This document shows, piece by piece, positions 13,111 through 19,108 of a DNA stretch of 19,108 nucleotides. A model generated the notes under the pieces. The model made no database searches. It saw only the letters and a list, made by a program, of their open reading frames with translations, and was not told the DNA's origin. This DNA is from M2408 sp044348665. GTDB taxonomy: Bacteria > Bacteroidota > Bacteroidia > Flavobacteriales_D > Crocinitomicaceae. The first letter of the stretch is position 1. Each line of letters opens with the position of its first letter. The stretch spans positions 1-19,108 of the forward strand of contig JBIKSI010000061.1 of the NCBI GenBank assembly GCA_044348665.1. The letters are read 5' to 3'. The translations under genes were made by a program, and so were the position numbers.

Positions 13111-15522
13111 ATGAAAAAAATTATTCTATCCCTCATGGGATTACTATTTTGTGCACACACTTTTGCGCAAAAAATAACAATTATCGATGAAATTACACAA
13201 GAGGAAATACCAAATGTGTTAATTTATTCATCAAAAACAAAAATTTTATCATCTATTAAAGGTGATTTTGACCTTCAGAATTTTAGTCCAGGAGAAGTAT
13301 TAAACTTCAAGTACGCCAGTTATTTAGAACTAAAATTAAGCTTCGAAGAACTACTAAAGCTAAAAATCGTTGAACTAAAACAGGATCCACTTTCCTTGGA
13401 TGATGTAATTGTCACTGCTAATCGTTGGGAAGAAGAAAAAAGAAATGTTCCTTTTAAAATTGAAAAATTAAACTTAAAAGATGTTTCTTTTTTAAATCCA
13501 CAAACAAGTGCAGATTTATTGGAAAACTCAGGTTATGCCTATGTGCAGAAAAGTCAATTAGCTGGTGGATCTCCCCAATTAAGAGGATTCGCTACCAACA
13601 GAGTAATGCTTGTTGTAGATGGAGTTCGAATGAATAACGCAATTTACCGTGCTGGAAACCTACAAAATGTGATTTCTTTGGATGCAAATTCATTGGAGGG
13701 AGCCGAAATTCTATTCGGACCAGGAGCTGTAATGTATGGAAGTGACGCAATTGGTGGAGTTATGGATTTCCGAACAAAAGAAGCGCGTTTTAGTAACTCC
13801 AAAGAAAATCAGGTGACAGGAAATCTATTTGCAAGGTATTCAAAAGCAAATAACGAATGGACAAAACATGTCAATTTTAGTTTTGGAAGTCCTCGATGGG
13901 CACTTATTACAGATGTTACATTTTCTGACTTTGGAGATTTACGTACAGGTTCAAAAGGAGGTGATTCTTCATATTTAAGACTAAAGTACCAAGCAAGTTC
14001 AGGTGGAAAAGATAGTACATTTATTAATGAAGATCCAAATTTACAAGTAAACTCTGGCTATTCCCAACGAAACATTATTCAGAAAGTAAAATTTAAGGCA
14101 AGCGAAAATTTAGAACTTGAATATTCACTCAATTATTCGGAATCTTCCAATGCCCCGCGCTACGATAGATTGACAATTGATTTGAATAATGATGGTAATT
14201 TGGACAATGCAGAATGGTATTATGGTCCACAAAAATGGATTATGAATCGATTTGCCTTAAACCACCATAAATCAACAAAAATTTATGATAAATTGAGATT
14301 TATTGCTGCTTATCAAGATTATGAAGAAAGTCGTCATGACAGAAAATTCAACAACATGAAGGGACGAAGTCAAATTGAAAATGTTGGAATATTTTCTCTA
14401 AATGCTGATTTGAACAAAAAATTATCAGAAAAACTGGACTTATCATATGGTGCTGAATTTGTTTCTAATTCAATTTCATCGGAAGGCAAACGAACACACA
14501 TTCAAAGTTTGGAGGAAGAAGTTATCAATTCACGTTATCCAGATAGTTCCAAATGGAATTCAGCAGGAGTTTACGCAAATTTAAAATTCAAATTAAGCAG
14601 TAAATTTGGACTAAATGCAGGGATTCGCTATTCGCATTATGCAATTGAAGCCAACTTTGACACCACACTCTTCCCCTACCCTTTTGTGCAGGCAAAAAGT
14701 AACAATGGAGCATTAAACGGAAGTCTTGGTTTGGTTTATAATCCAACAAATAAATTTCAAATTTATGCCAATGCATCCACAGGATTTAGAGCACCAAACA
14801 TTGACGATATTGGAAAAGTCTTTGATTCTCAAGCAGGTGCAATTGTGGTTCCAAATGTGAATTTAAAACCAGAATATGCGTACAATGGTGAAGTTGGATT
14901 TATGGGAAACATCAAAAACAAGGTCAAACTTGACGGTGTGTTTTATTATACTTTTTTACAAAATGCATTGGCAAGAAGTTCTTTTCAAATTGACGGACAA
15001 GACAGCATGATTTACGATGGTGAAATGAGTCAAATTTTGGCCATTCAAAATACTTCTGACGCAAGTGTTTACGGAATTCAAGCAGGAATTGAAGTAATTA
15101 TCTTTAAAGGATTGACACTAAAAAGTGTAATTAGTTTTCAAGAAGGTCAGGAATACAGTGTAGATAGTTTAAAATACTTCCCAAAACCACACGTTGCTCC
15201 ACTTTTTGGACGGACAACAATTTCATACAAACATCGTAAATTCAGAAGTGATTTTTTCATTGCGTACAATGGCAAAATGGAACTCAATGATTTCCCATTG
15301 ACTGATTTACAAGACGATGTTACCTTTGCGAAAGATGAGAATGGAAATCCATATACTCCAAGTTGGTACACTTTAAACTTTAAAATTGCATATTACCCTA
15401 ACAAAAACATGTCAATTGCTGCTGGAGTTGAAAACATTACTGACCAATTATACAGAACATTTGGATCAGGAATTTCTGCTTCTGGAAGAAATTTCACATT
15501 AACCTTGAGAGGGAATTTTTAA
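13111..15522 (+). CDS. TonB-dependent outer-membrane receptor, haem/hemoglobin-receptor-like
   Basis: This 803-aa outer-membrane receptor takes up a ligand driven by TonB. The signal peptide is residues 1-20 (cleavage after CAHTFAQ or nearby). A carboxypeptidase-like regulatory domain spans about 21-90, and a TonB-box-like DDVIVTA lies at 97-103. The plug spans about 108-222, with GGSPQLRGF, LVVDGVRMNNAIYR and GPGAVMYGSDAIGGVMDF. The 22-strand-type barrel ends in a terminal Phe. The plug wording is closest to the hemoglobin/haem receptor group, so haem or another iron source is a plausible ligand, but barrel ligands cannot be read and other substrates remain possible. It is flanked by hairpins sharing GGGGAGAAAT or GGGAGAAAT, and preceded by the small membrane-anchored protein. 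Confidence 0.92.
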   Translation: MKKIILSLMGLLFCAHTFAQKITIIDEITQEEIPNVLIYSSKTKILSSIKGDFDLQNFSPGEVLNFKYASYLELKLSFEELLKLKIVELKQDPLSLDDVIVTANRWEEEKRNVPFKIEKLNLKDVSFLNPQTSADLLENSGYAYVQKSQLAGGSPQLRGFATNRVMLVVDGVRMNNAIYRAGNLQNVISLDANSLEGAEILFGPGAVMYGSDAIGGVMDFRTKEARFSNSKENQVTGNLFARYSKANNEWTKHVNFSFGSPRWALITDVTFSDFGDLRTGSKGGDSSYLRLKYQASSGGKDSTFINEDPNLQVNSGYSQRNIIQKVKFKASENLELEYSLNYSESSNAPRYDRLTIDLNNDGNLDNAEWYYGPQKWIMNRFALNHHKSTKIYDKLRFIAAYQDYEESRHDRKFNNMKGRSQIENVGIFSLNADLNKKLSEKLDLSYGAEFVSNSISSEGKRTHIQSLEEEVINSRYPDSSKWNSAGVYANLKFKLSSKFGLNAGIRYSHYAIEANFDTTLFPYPFVQAKSNNGALNGSLGLVYNPTNKFQIYANASTGFRAPNIDDIGKVFDSQAGAIVVPNVNLKPEYAYNGEVGFMGNIKNKVKLDGVFYYTFLQNALARSSFQIDGQDSMIYDGEMSQILAIQNTSDASVYGIQAGIEVIIFKGLTLKSVISFQEGQEYSVDSLKYFPKPHVAPLFGRTTISYKHRKFRSDFFIAYNGKMELNDFPLTDLQDDVTFAKDENGNPYTPSWYTLNFKIAYYPNKNMSIAAGVENITDQLYRTFGSGISASGRNFTLTLRGNF

Positions 15523-15524
15523 TT

Positions 15525-15558
15525 ATTTCTCCCCAAAAAATAAAATTTGGGGAGAAAT
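15525..15558 (+). terminator. Strong hairpin after the TonB receptor
   Basis: ATTTCTCCCCAAA (15525-15537) pairs perfectly with TTTGGGGAGAAAT (15546-15558), 13 bp with an 8-nt loop, beginning 3 bp after the stop. The T-run comes only about 10 nt later, so it may be a 3'-end stabilising hairpin as much as a terminator. Confidence 0.7.
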
Positions 15559-15680
15559 CGTAAAAACATTTTTTGTTTCTTTGCTCCTTAGATAAAAGGA
15601 AAAATTAAGTCTGATGAACTTCACTGATACCAATAGAATTATTTTTATATAATGAAGATTGGTTTTAAAAGTTTAATTTG

Positions 15681-15786
15681 TGCCTAGAAAAGGCAAATCT
15701 GGCACCTTTCACAAAAAGTAAGCGTAAAAAAATCAAGTGTTTGAGTGCAACGAGTTTTGATTTTTTAGCGTCGTTTGTAGAAAGGT
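15681..15786. repeat. Nested long inverted repeat (small hairpin plus long two-part stem)
   Basis: TGCCT/AGGCA (15681-15695) forms a small hairpin. ACCTTTCACAAA (15704-15715) then pairs with TTTGTAGAAAGGT (15774-15786), 12 bp with one bulged A. Inside it AAAAAATCAA (15727-15736) pairs with TTGATTTTTT (15757-15766), continued outward by two G/C pairs (CG 15723-15724 with CG 15769-15770). The apical loop is about 20 nt. No coding frame overlaps it. Confidence 0.65.
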
Positions 15787-15814
15787 AGATGCGTTTTCAA
15801 GCACTAGACTTTTG

Positions 15815-15839
15815 GTTCTTTTTGGCAATGAAAAAGAAC
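15815..15839. repeat. GGCAATG-loop hairpin, copy 2
   Basis: GTTCTTTTT and AAAAAGAAC form a 9-bp perfect stem around the loop GGCAATG. The loop is identical to that at 9340-9346, but the outer stem bases differ on both sides in a compensated way. Confidence 0.75.
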
Positions 15840-15864
15840 ATCAATAAAAATGTTTTGATAATAG

Positions 15865-15901
15865 GATTTTTTGATTGTAATCAATTGTTATTGAAAAAAT
15901 C
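15865..15901 (-). terminator. Possible 3'-end structure of the lipoprotein transcript
   Basis: GATTTTTT and AAAAAATC form an 8-bp stem around an inner TTGATT/AATCAA inverted repeat, about 18 bp beyond the stop of the minus-strand gene. It lacks a GC-rich stem, so support is limited. Confidence 0.3.
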
Positions 15902-15918
15902 AATCTAAATGGAAATTC

Positions 15919-16416
15919 TCAATACTCCAAGAACTCAAATTGCCCATCTTCCAACCTCAATGTATCAATTCCATTAGCGAAAATTGCTTCAAAATTTCCG
16001 CTCACTTTATTTCCTGATGTGTTCACGTTACCAATCCCAATTATACCTGAAACAAAAGTCATTTGTTTAGTTTTTCTTACCGCACCAGTGTTCACAGGAT
16101 TTATAGGGTTAATCCCCTCAGTAAGTGTTGGCCCAAGATTAATTTGAAACAATATAGTGTCAAAACTGCCAGTTAAGACCCAATCATTTCCTTCTTTCAC
16201 AACGCCTTTTTCTTGAACTTGCACTGTTTCTCCATCAGCACGCAACACCATATATGGAAAAGTTGCACATTCTTTACATGGTCCTCCACAATCAACCTCA
16301 GTTTCTCCATTGTCTTTTTTGCCGTTTGCACAAGGATTGATGGTCTTTTCCTCTTCTTTTTTGCAAGCAAACAGAATAAAAATTGATATAAAAATAGTGA
16401 TGTTTAAAAGTTTCAT
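15919..16416 (-). CDS. Predicted lipoprotein with a four-cysteine motif
   Basis: This 165-aa protein has a lipoprotein signal with lipobox LFAC (Cys18). The mature start CKKEEEK fits the acidic export signal reported to send lipoproteins to the cell surface in some Bacteroidota. Residues 29-50 hold C-x13-C-x3-C-x2-C within NGKKDNGETEVDCGGPC, a short motif often seen in secreted Bacteroidota proteins and likely disulfide-bonded. The rest looks like a beta-rich domain (DGETVQVQ, NVNTSGNKVSGNFEA), resembling small Bacteroidota lipoproteins of unknown function. It lies alone on the minus strand. I do not know its function; surface location is an inference. Confidence 0.8.
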   Translation of the reverse strand: MKLLNITIFISIFILFACKKEEEKTINPCANGKKDNGETEVDCGGPCKECATFPYMVLRADGETVQVQEKGVVKEGNDWVLTGSFDTILFQINLGPTLTEGINPINPVNTGAVRKTKQMTFVSGIIGIGNVNTSGNKVSGNFEAIFANGIDTLRLEDGQFEFLEY

Positions 16417-16447
16417 AAATTCTGTATTATTGAAGCACTAATATACA

Positions 16448-16455
16448 TATTTTTG
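16448..16455 (+). promoter_or_regulatory. Promoter box for the yigZ-peptidase operon
   Basis: TATTTTTG is an exact TAnnTTTG box ending 7 nt before the ATG at 16463, so the leader would be a few nucleotides at most. The minus-33 element is not convincing. Confidence 0.5.
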
Positions 16456-16462
16456 TTTTACG

Positions 16463-17074
16463 ATGTTAATTTCATACAAAACTTTAAAATCAAGCGCTGA
16501 AACTTTGATCAAGGAAAAGGGTTCTAAATTTTTGGGCTACGCTATTCCGGTGGACAATGAACAAGGAATAAAAATGGAATTACAGAAATTAAAAATCCTT
16601 CATCCACAAGCTACACATATTTGTTATGGGTACAAAACGGGAGTCAACGATGTAAAATTTAGAGCAAATGACGATGGCGAACCTTCAAATTCTGCCGGTA
16701 CGCCCATTTTAGGTCAAATTAATTCTTTTGAACTAAGTAATGTGTTGGTAGCAGTGGTGCGTTATTACGGCGGAACAAAATTAGGAGTTGGAGGTTTAGT
16801 GCAAGCTTACAAACAGGCAGCCAAAGAAGCCATCGAACAAGCTGAAATCATTGTTGAAACCTTAAAAAGTCAGTTCGAAATTTGTTTCGAGTACGAAGAT
16901 TTACCAAAAACCATGTCCTTGTTGAAGCTTGGAAAGGTGAAAATTGTAGCTCAAAATTTAGCGGAAAGCTGTCAAATAAATTTTGAAATGGAAAATGACA
17001 AAATAGATCAATTAAAAACGCAATTACTTGATTTAAAAACACTTAAATTCACACAAGAAACAATAAATTTATGA
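16463..17074 (+). CDS. YigZ/IMPACT family protein
   Basis: This 203-aa protein has the N-terminal UPF0029/IMPACT domain with NDDGEPSNSAGTPIL (69-83) and VVRYYGGTKLGVGGL (98-112), both family signatures. A C-terminal DUF1949-like ferredoxin-fold region follows (about 135-203). The eukaryotic relative IMPACT regulates translation through GCN1. The bacterial protein's role is not settled; nucleic acid or ribosome contact is suggested by structure in the family. Its stop overlaps the start of the downstream peptidase in ATGA (17071-17074), so the two are translationally coupled. The start lies just after the promoter box. Confidence 0.92.
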   Translation: MLISYKTLKSSAETLIKEKGSKFLGYAIPVDNEQGIKMELQKLKILHPQATHICYGYKTGVNDVKFRANDDGEPSNSAGTPILGQINSFELSNVLVAVVRYYGGTKLGVGGLVQAYKQAAKEAIEQAEIIVETLKSQFEICFEYEDLPKTMSLLKLGKVKIVAQNLAESCQINFEMENDKIDQLKTQLLDLKTLKFTQETINL

Positions 17075-17997
17075 AATTATTACAAGATTTAATTCAGGTT
17101 CGAGGAGCTTCCTCCGATGAAGAAGTAATCAAAAACTTTATTTTAAACTACATTTCTGAAAACAAATCAACTTGGAAGTCAGATGTTCAAGTTTTTTCAG
17201 GAGATGAATTTCAAGATAACATCATTTTGATCTTCGGAAAACCAAAAACGGCAGTTTTCGCACACATTGACACCATTGGATTTTCAAGTGCTTATGACAA
17301 AAACTTGTATAAAATTGGGGGTCCACGCGCAGTAGATGGCTACGAACTTGTTGGTTCTGATTCGCAGGGAGAAATTGAAACTGAAATCATGATTATTGAA
17401 GATTCACATGGAAACCAGCACATCAAATACATTGCCGACCGGGAATTTGACAGAGCAACAGTTCTTACTTTTAAGCCCAATTTTAGAGAAACAGATTTAT
17501 ACATTCAATCTCCCTACCTCGACAACAGACTAGGAGTTTGGAACGCCTTAAAACTTGCAGAAACGCTTGAAAATGGAGCAATCGTGTTTAGTACCTACGA
17601 AGAACATGGAGGGAACTCCGTAGGTTTTTGCGGTCGATTTTTGTTTGAGAAATTCAAAGTCAGACAAGCACTCATTTCAGATATTACCTGGGTGACAGAT
17701 GGCGTAATTCATGGCGGCGGAGTTGCAATTTCAATGAGAGACAGCGGCTTACCACGACGTTCTTTTTTGAAAGAAATACTTAAACACGCAGCTGATTCCG
17801 GAGTAAAATACCAATTAGAAGTTGAATCTGCTGGCGGAAGCGATGGCACGATGTTACAAAAAACGGATGTTCCCTTTGACTGGGTGTTTATTGGAGCACC
17901 AGAAGACAATGTGCACACTCCTCACGAAAAAGTGTATAAGTTTGACATCGCCTGCATGCTAGAAATGTATAAATATTTGATGAAAGTGATGAATTAA
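17071..17997 (+). CDS. M42-like metallopeptidase (aminopeptidase)
   Basis: This 308-aa protein belongs to the M42/M28-like di-zinc peptidases that trim peptides in the cytoplasm. The expected ligands are present in order: His65 in AHIDTIG (with Asp67), Asp151 in YLDNRLGVW, catalytic Glu177-Glu178 in TYEEHGG, Asp204 in ISDITW, and a C-terminal His (His282 or His285 in NVHTPHEKV). The insert at about 80-140 fits the PDZ-like dimerisation domain of M42. The protein is slightly shorter than the ~350-aa archetypes. It overlaps yigZ by 4 nt. It has no signal peptide. Whether it prefers glutamyl, aspartyl or other N-termini cannot be told. Confidence 0.85.
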   Translation: MKLLQDLIQVRGASSDEEVIKNFILNYISENKSTWKSDVQVFSGDEFQDNIILIFGKPKTAVFAHIDTIGFSSAYDKNLYKIGGPRAVDGYELVGSDSQGEIETEIMIIEDSHGNQHIKYIADREFDRATVLTFKPNFRETDLYIQSPYLDNRLGVWNALKLAETLENGAIVFSTYEEHGGNSVGFCGRFLFEKFKVRQALISDITWVTDGVIHGGGVAISMRDSGLPRRSFLKEILKHAADSGVKYQLEVESAGGSDGTMLQKTDVPFDWVFIGAPEDNVHTPHEKVYKFDIACMLEMYKYLMKVMN

Positions 17998-18010
17998 AAC
18001 TTTGGCGTTT

Positions 18011-18090
18011 GATTTGGGCGCCTTAACCGCCTTCGCCTCCAAGTCCTCTTCGCTGCACTCATGCGGGCTTTCCGGACTACGTCGGGGCGT
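18011..18090. repeat. GC-rich island with an inverted repeat
   Basis: This 80-bp block has 50 G+C by hand count (62%) in a region otherwise around one-third G+C. AGTCC (18042-18046) and GGACT (18074-18078) are inverted around a GC-rich spacer. The wording (CGGGCTTTCCGGACTACGTCGGGG) resembles an intergenic repeat I recall from other Flavobacteriia; this was not checked. No coding frame was accepted. Confidence 0.6.
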
Positions 18091-18171
18091 GGGGATTCAT
18101 ACACTAATTCGAAATTCAAACTTAAAAAGGAATAATTTTAGCTAAAATAAAAGTTCAAAAAATAATTTTTG

Positions 18172-18179
18172 TATCTTTG
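18172..18179 (+). promoter_or_regulatory. Promoter box upstream of the toxin-antitoxin operon
   Basis: TATCTTTG is an exact TAnnTTTG box about 95 bp before the antitoxin ATG. No ideal minus-33 TTG was found. A 26-codon ATG frame (18180-18260) begins immediately after the box, most likely before the transcription start, so it is not called a gene. Confidence 0.5.
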
Positions 18180-18274
18180 ATGAAGTTAAGAATTGAAGAT
18201 AAAGTAAATGTGGCGAGTTTATTATTTGATTTTAGAACAAAACAGTCTTACGCTTCATAAAAAAACTCTAAATC

Positions 18275-18490
18275 ATGGCAGAAATAACTCTTAAAATACC
18301 AGACTCAAAACTTAATTTCTTTTTGGAATTGATTCAACAATTAGGGTTTGAAGCAAACATAAATGATGTGCACATTCCTGAAGAACATAAAGAATTAGTG
18401 CGAAACAGAATCAAAACTGCTAAAATTGAAGATTATATTTCTTGGGAGGACGCACGTAAACAGCTAAAATTTAAAAAGAGTGCTAAATGA
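18275..18490 (+). CDS. Antitoxin of a RelE/ParE-type toxin-antitoxin pair
   Basis: This 71-aa acidic-to-mixed small protein begins MAEITLKIPDSKLNFFLELIQQLGF, a short beta strand plus helix, and ends in a Lys-rich helix (SWEDARKQLKFKKSAK) that probably wraps the toxin. It lies directly upstream of a RelE/ParE-fold toxin and overlaps it by ATGA (18487-18490), the usual coupled arrangement. No clear ribbon-helix-helix or other DNA-binding domain is seen, so autoregulation may use an unusual N-terminus or be absent. Assignment rests mainly on position and size. Confidence 0.8.
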   Translation: MAEITLKIPDSKLNFFLELIQQLGFEANINDVHIPEEHKELVRNRIKTAKIEDYISWEDARKQLKFKKSAK

Positions 18491-18783
18491 AATTTACTTT
18501 AGAGCTTGACCCAAGAGCAATTCAAGATATTCAAGAAGCAATTGATTATTACGATGAACAAGTACTTGGTTTAGGTGAGAAATTTGAAGCCTATCTTAGT
18601 AAATACATTAAATCTCTAACGAAAAACCCACTTTACCAGACACGCTACGATTCTATTCGTTGTTTACCTTTAAAAAAATACCCATTCATGATTCATTTTA
18701 CAGTTGATGAAAAATTAAACGCTGTTTATATTCATGCTGTTATAAATACTCACAAAAATCCAAAAGAATATTGGGTAAAATAA
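18487..18783 (+). CDS. RelE/ParE-family toxin
   Basis: This 98-aa protein has the RelE/ParE fold: a basic-acidic N-terminal helix-rich half (DPRAIQDIQEAIDYYDEQ, LGEKFEAYL) and a beta-sheet half ending VIHAVINTHKNPKEYW. The arrangement YDSIRCLPLKKYPFMIHF, followed by the AVYIHAV strand, is characteristic. Members either cleave ribosome-bound mRNA (RelE) or poison gyrase (ParE). The sequence looks more ParE-like, but the activity cannot be decided by eye. It overlaps its antitoxin by 4 nt and is intact. It is a typical accessory pair, next to a GC-rich repeat. Confidence 0.88.
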   Translation: MKFTLELDPRAIQDIQEAIDYYDEQVLGLGEKFEAYLSKYIKSLTKNPLYQTRYDSIRCLPLKKYPFMIHFTVDEKLNAVYIHAVINTHKNPKEYWVK

Positions 18784-18830
18784 CTCCCAAAAACCACTTG
18801 ATTTGAAGTAAGCTATAATAGGAGAAAATT

Positions 18831-19108
18831 ATGAGAAGAAAATTAACATACATTGTATTTTCAATAATTTTATTTTTTTCAATAAACATTTTATTTAGAA
18901 ATTATTATCAAAAAAAAGAATTTAGAGCCCCAATAAATTTTAAGATCCAAAAAATCGAAATTAACCCAGCATTAAGATCGAACCTTTACAACGAAAAAGG
19001 GGAAAAACTAACTCTAAATAGTTACACTTTCTACTCTTATCACAATCTAAAAATTGGTGACGTTATAAAAAAATCAAAAAACCAAAACAAAATCTACATT
19101 TATAGGAA
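18831..19108 (+). CDS. Membrane-anchored protein, truncated by the window edge
   Basis: An ATG frame starting at 18831 stays open for at least 92 codons and runs off the end. It begins MRRKLTYIVFSIILFFSIN, a positively charged start then one hydrophobic helix (about 6-22), followed by a charged, Lys-rich extracytoplasmic part (for example INFKIQKIEINPALRSN and YTFYSYHNLKIGDVIKKSKN). The family is not recognised. An AGGAG lies about 8 nt before the ATG, a Shine-Dalgarno-like sequence unusual for the genes around it. It is 47 bp after the toxin stop on the same strand; whether it is part of that operon is unclear. Confidence 0.7.
   Translation, partial: MRRKLTYIVFSIILFFSINILFRNYYQKKEFRAPINFKIQKIEINPALRSNLYNEKGEKLTLNSYTFYSYHNLKIGDVIKKSKNQNKIYIYR

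Larger units (their letters stand above)
15523..15918. other. Structured non-coding gap between the TonB receptor and the lipoprotein
   Basis: This 396-bp gap has no coding frame but a high density of inverted repeats: the receptor terminator, a nested fold at 15681-15786, a GGCAATG-loop hairpin at 15815-15839, and a GATTTTTT/AAAAAATC inverted repeat at 15865-15901. The last may end the minus-strand lipoprotein transcript. Confidence 0.65.

Noticed and set aside
18180..18260. A 26-codon ATG frame right after the TA promoter box
   Set aside because: Its ATG abuts the TAnnTTTG box and would lie before the expected transcription start; no family resemblance.

Overview
The window is about 19 kb of AT-rich chromosome from a member of the Bacteroidota, most likely a Flavobacteriia-type bacterium. 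The evidence is: exact TAnnTTTG promoter boxes (the Bacteroidota sigma-A minus-7 element) in front of several genes; A-rich translation starts that mostly lack a Shine-Dalgarno sequence; a TonB-dependent receptor with an N-terminal carboxypeptidase-like regulatory domain; a lipoprotein starting CKKEEE after the lipobox; and Bacteroidota-type families (DUF3127, short RecQ, small AMP nucleosidase). No phage, integrase, transposase, tRNA or rRNA was found.

Layout. 1-1450: a minus-strand pair, a STAS anti-anti-sigma protein overlapping RNase Z by ATGA, behind a good promoter. 1450-3375: an alpha/beta hydrolase convergent with branched-chain aminotransferase ilvE, separated by a shared hairpin. 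3459-6242: recQ (no ATG start available) and AMP nucleosidase. 6243-6959: a 0.7 kb non-coding stretch with repeat elements. 6960-7730: a DUF2975 membrane protein broken by one in-frame TAG, plus its small intact Xre-type regulator. 7861-10551: type II NADH dehydrogenase and thioredoxin reductase, with a repeat-bearing gap between them. 10552-10999: a gap with a second copy of the 108-bp repeat, terminators and two TAACTTTG boxes. 11000-12311: a flavin reductase-like protein and a DUF3127 protein with an SSB-like acidic tip. 12437-15522: an uncharacterised membrane-anchored protein and a large TonB-dependent receptor resembling haem/hemoglobin receptors. 15523-15918: a heavily folded non-coding block. 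15919-16416: a minus-strand lipoprotein. 16463-17997: a YigZ (IMPACT) protein overlapping an M42-like peptidase. 17998-18274: a gap with a GC-rich island. 18275-18783: a RelE/ParE-type toxin-antitoxin pair. 18831 to the end: the start of a membrane-anchored protein cut by the window edge.

Most genes are housekeeping: tRNA 3' processing, branched-chain amino acids, DNA repair, purine salvage, respiration and thiol redox, and outer-membrane uptake. The least expected signal is in the gaps. Two ungapped 108-bp copies of a three-hairpin repeat (6752-6859 and 10641-10748; 89/108 identical by hand count) carry a compensatory T-A to G-C change in one stem. A more diverged, inverted relative lies at 6433-6541. 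A second hairpin family has an identical GGCAATG loop on stems of different sequence (9329-9357 and 15815-15839). A large nested fold lies at 15681-15839, and an 80-bp island of 62% G+C at 18011-18090. These look like structure-selected, REP-like intergenic repeats. The window contains no mobilising enzyme for them.
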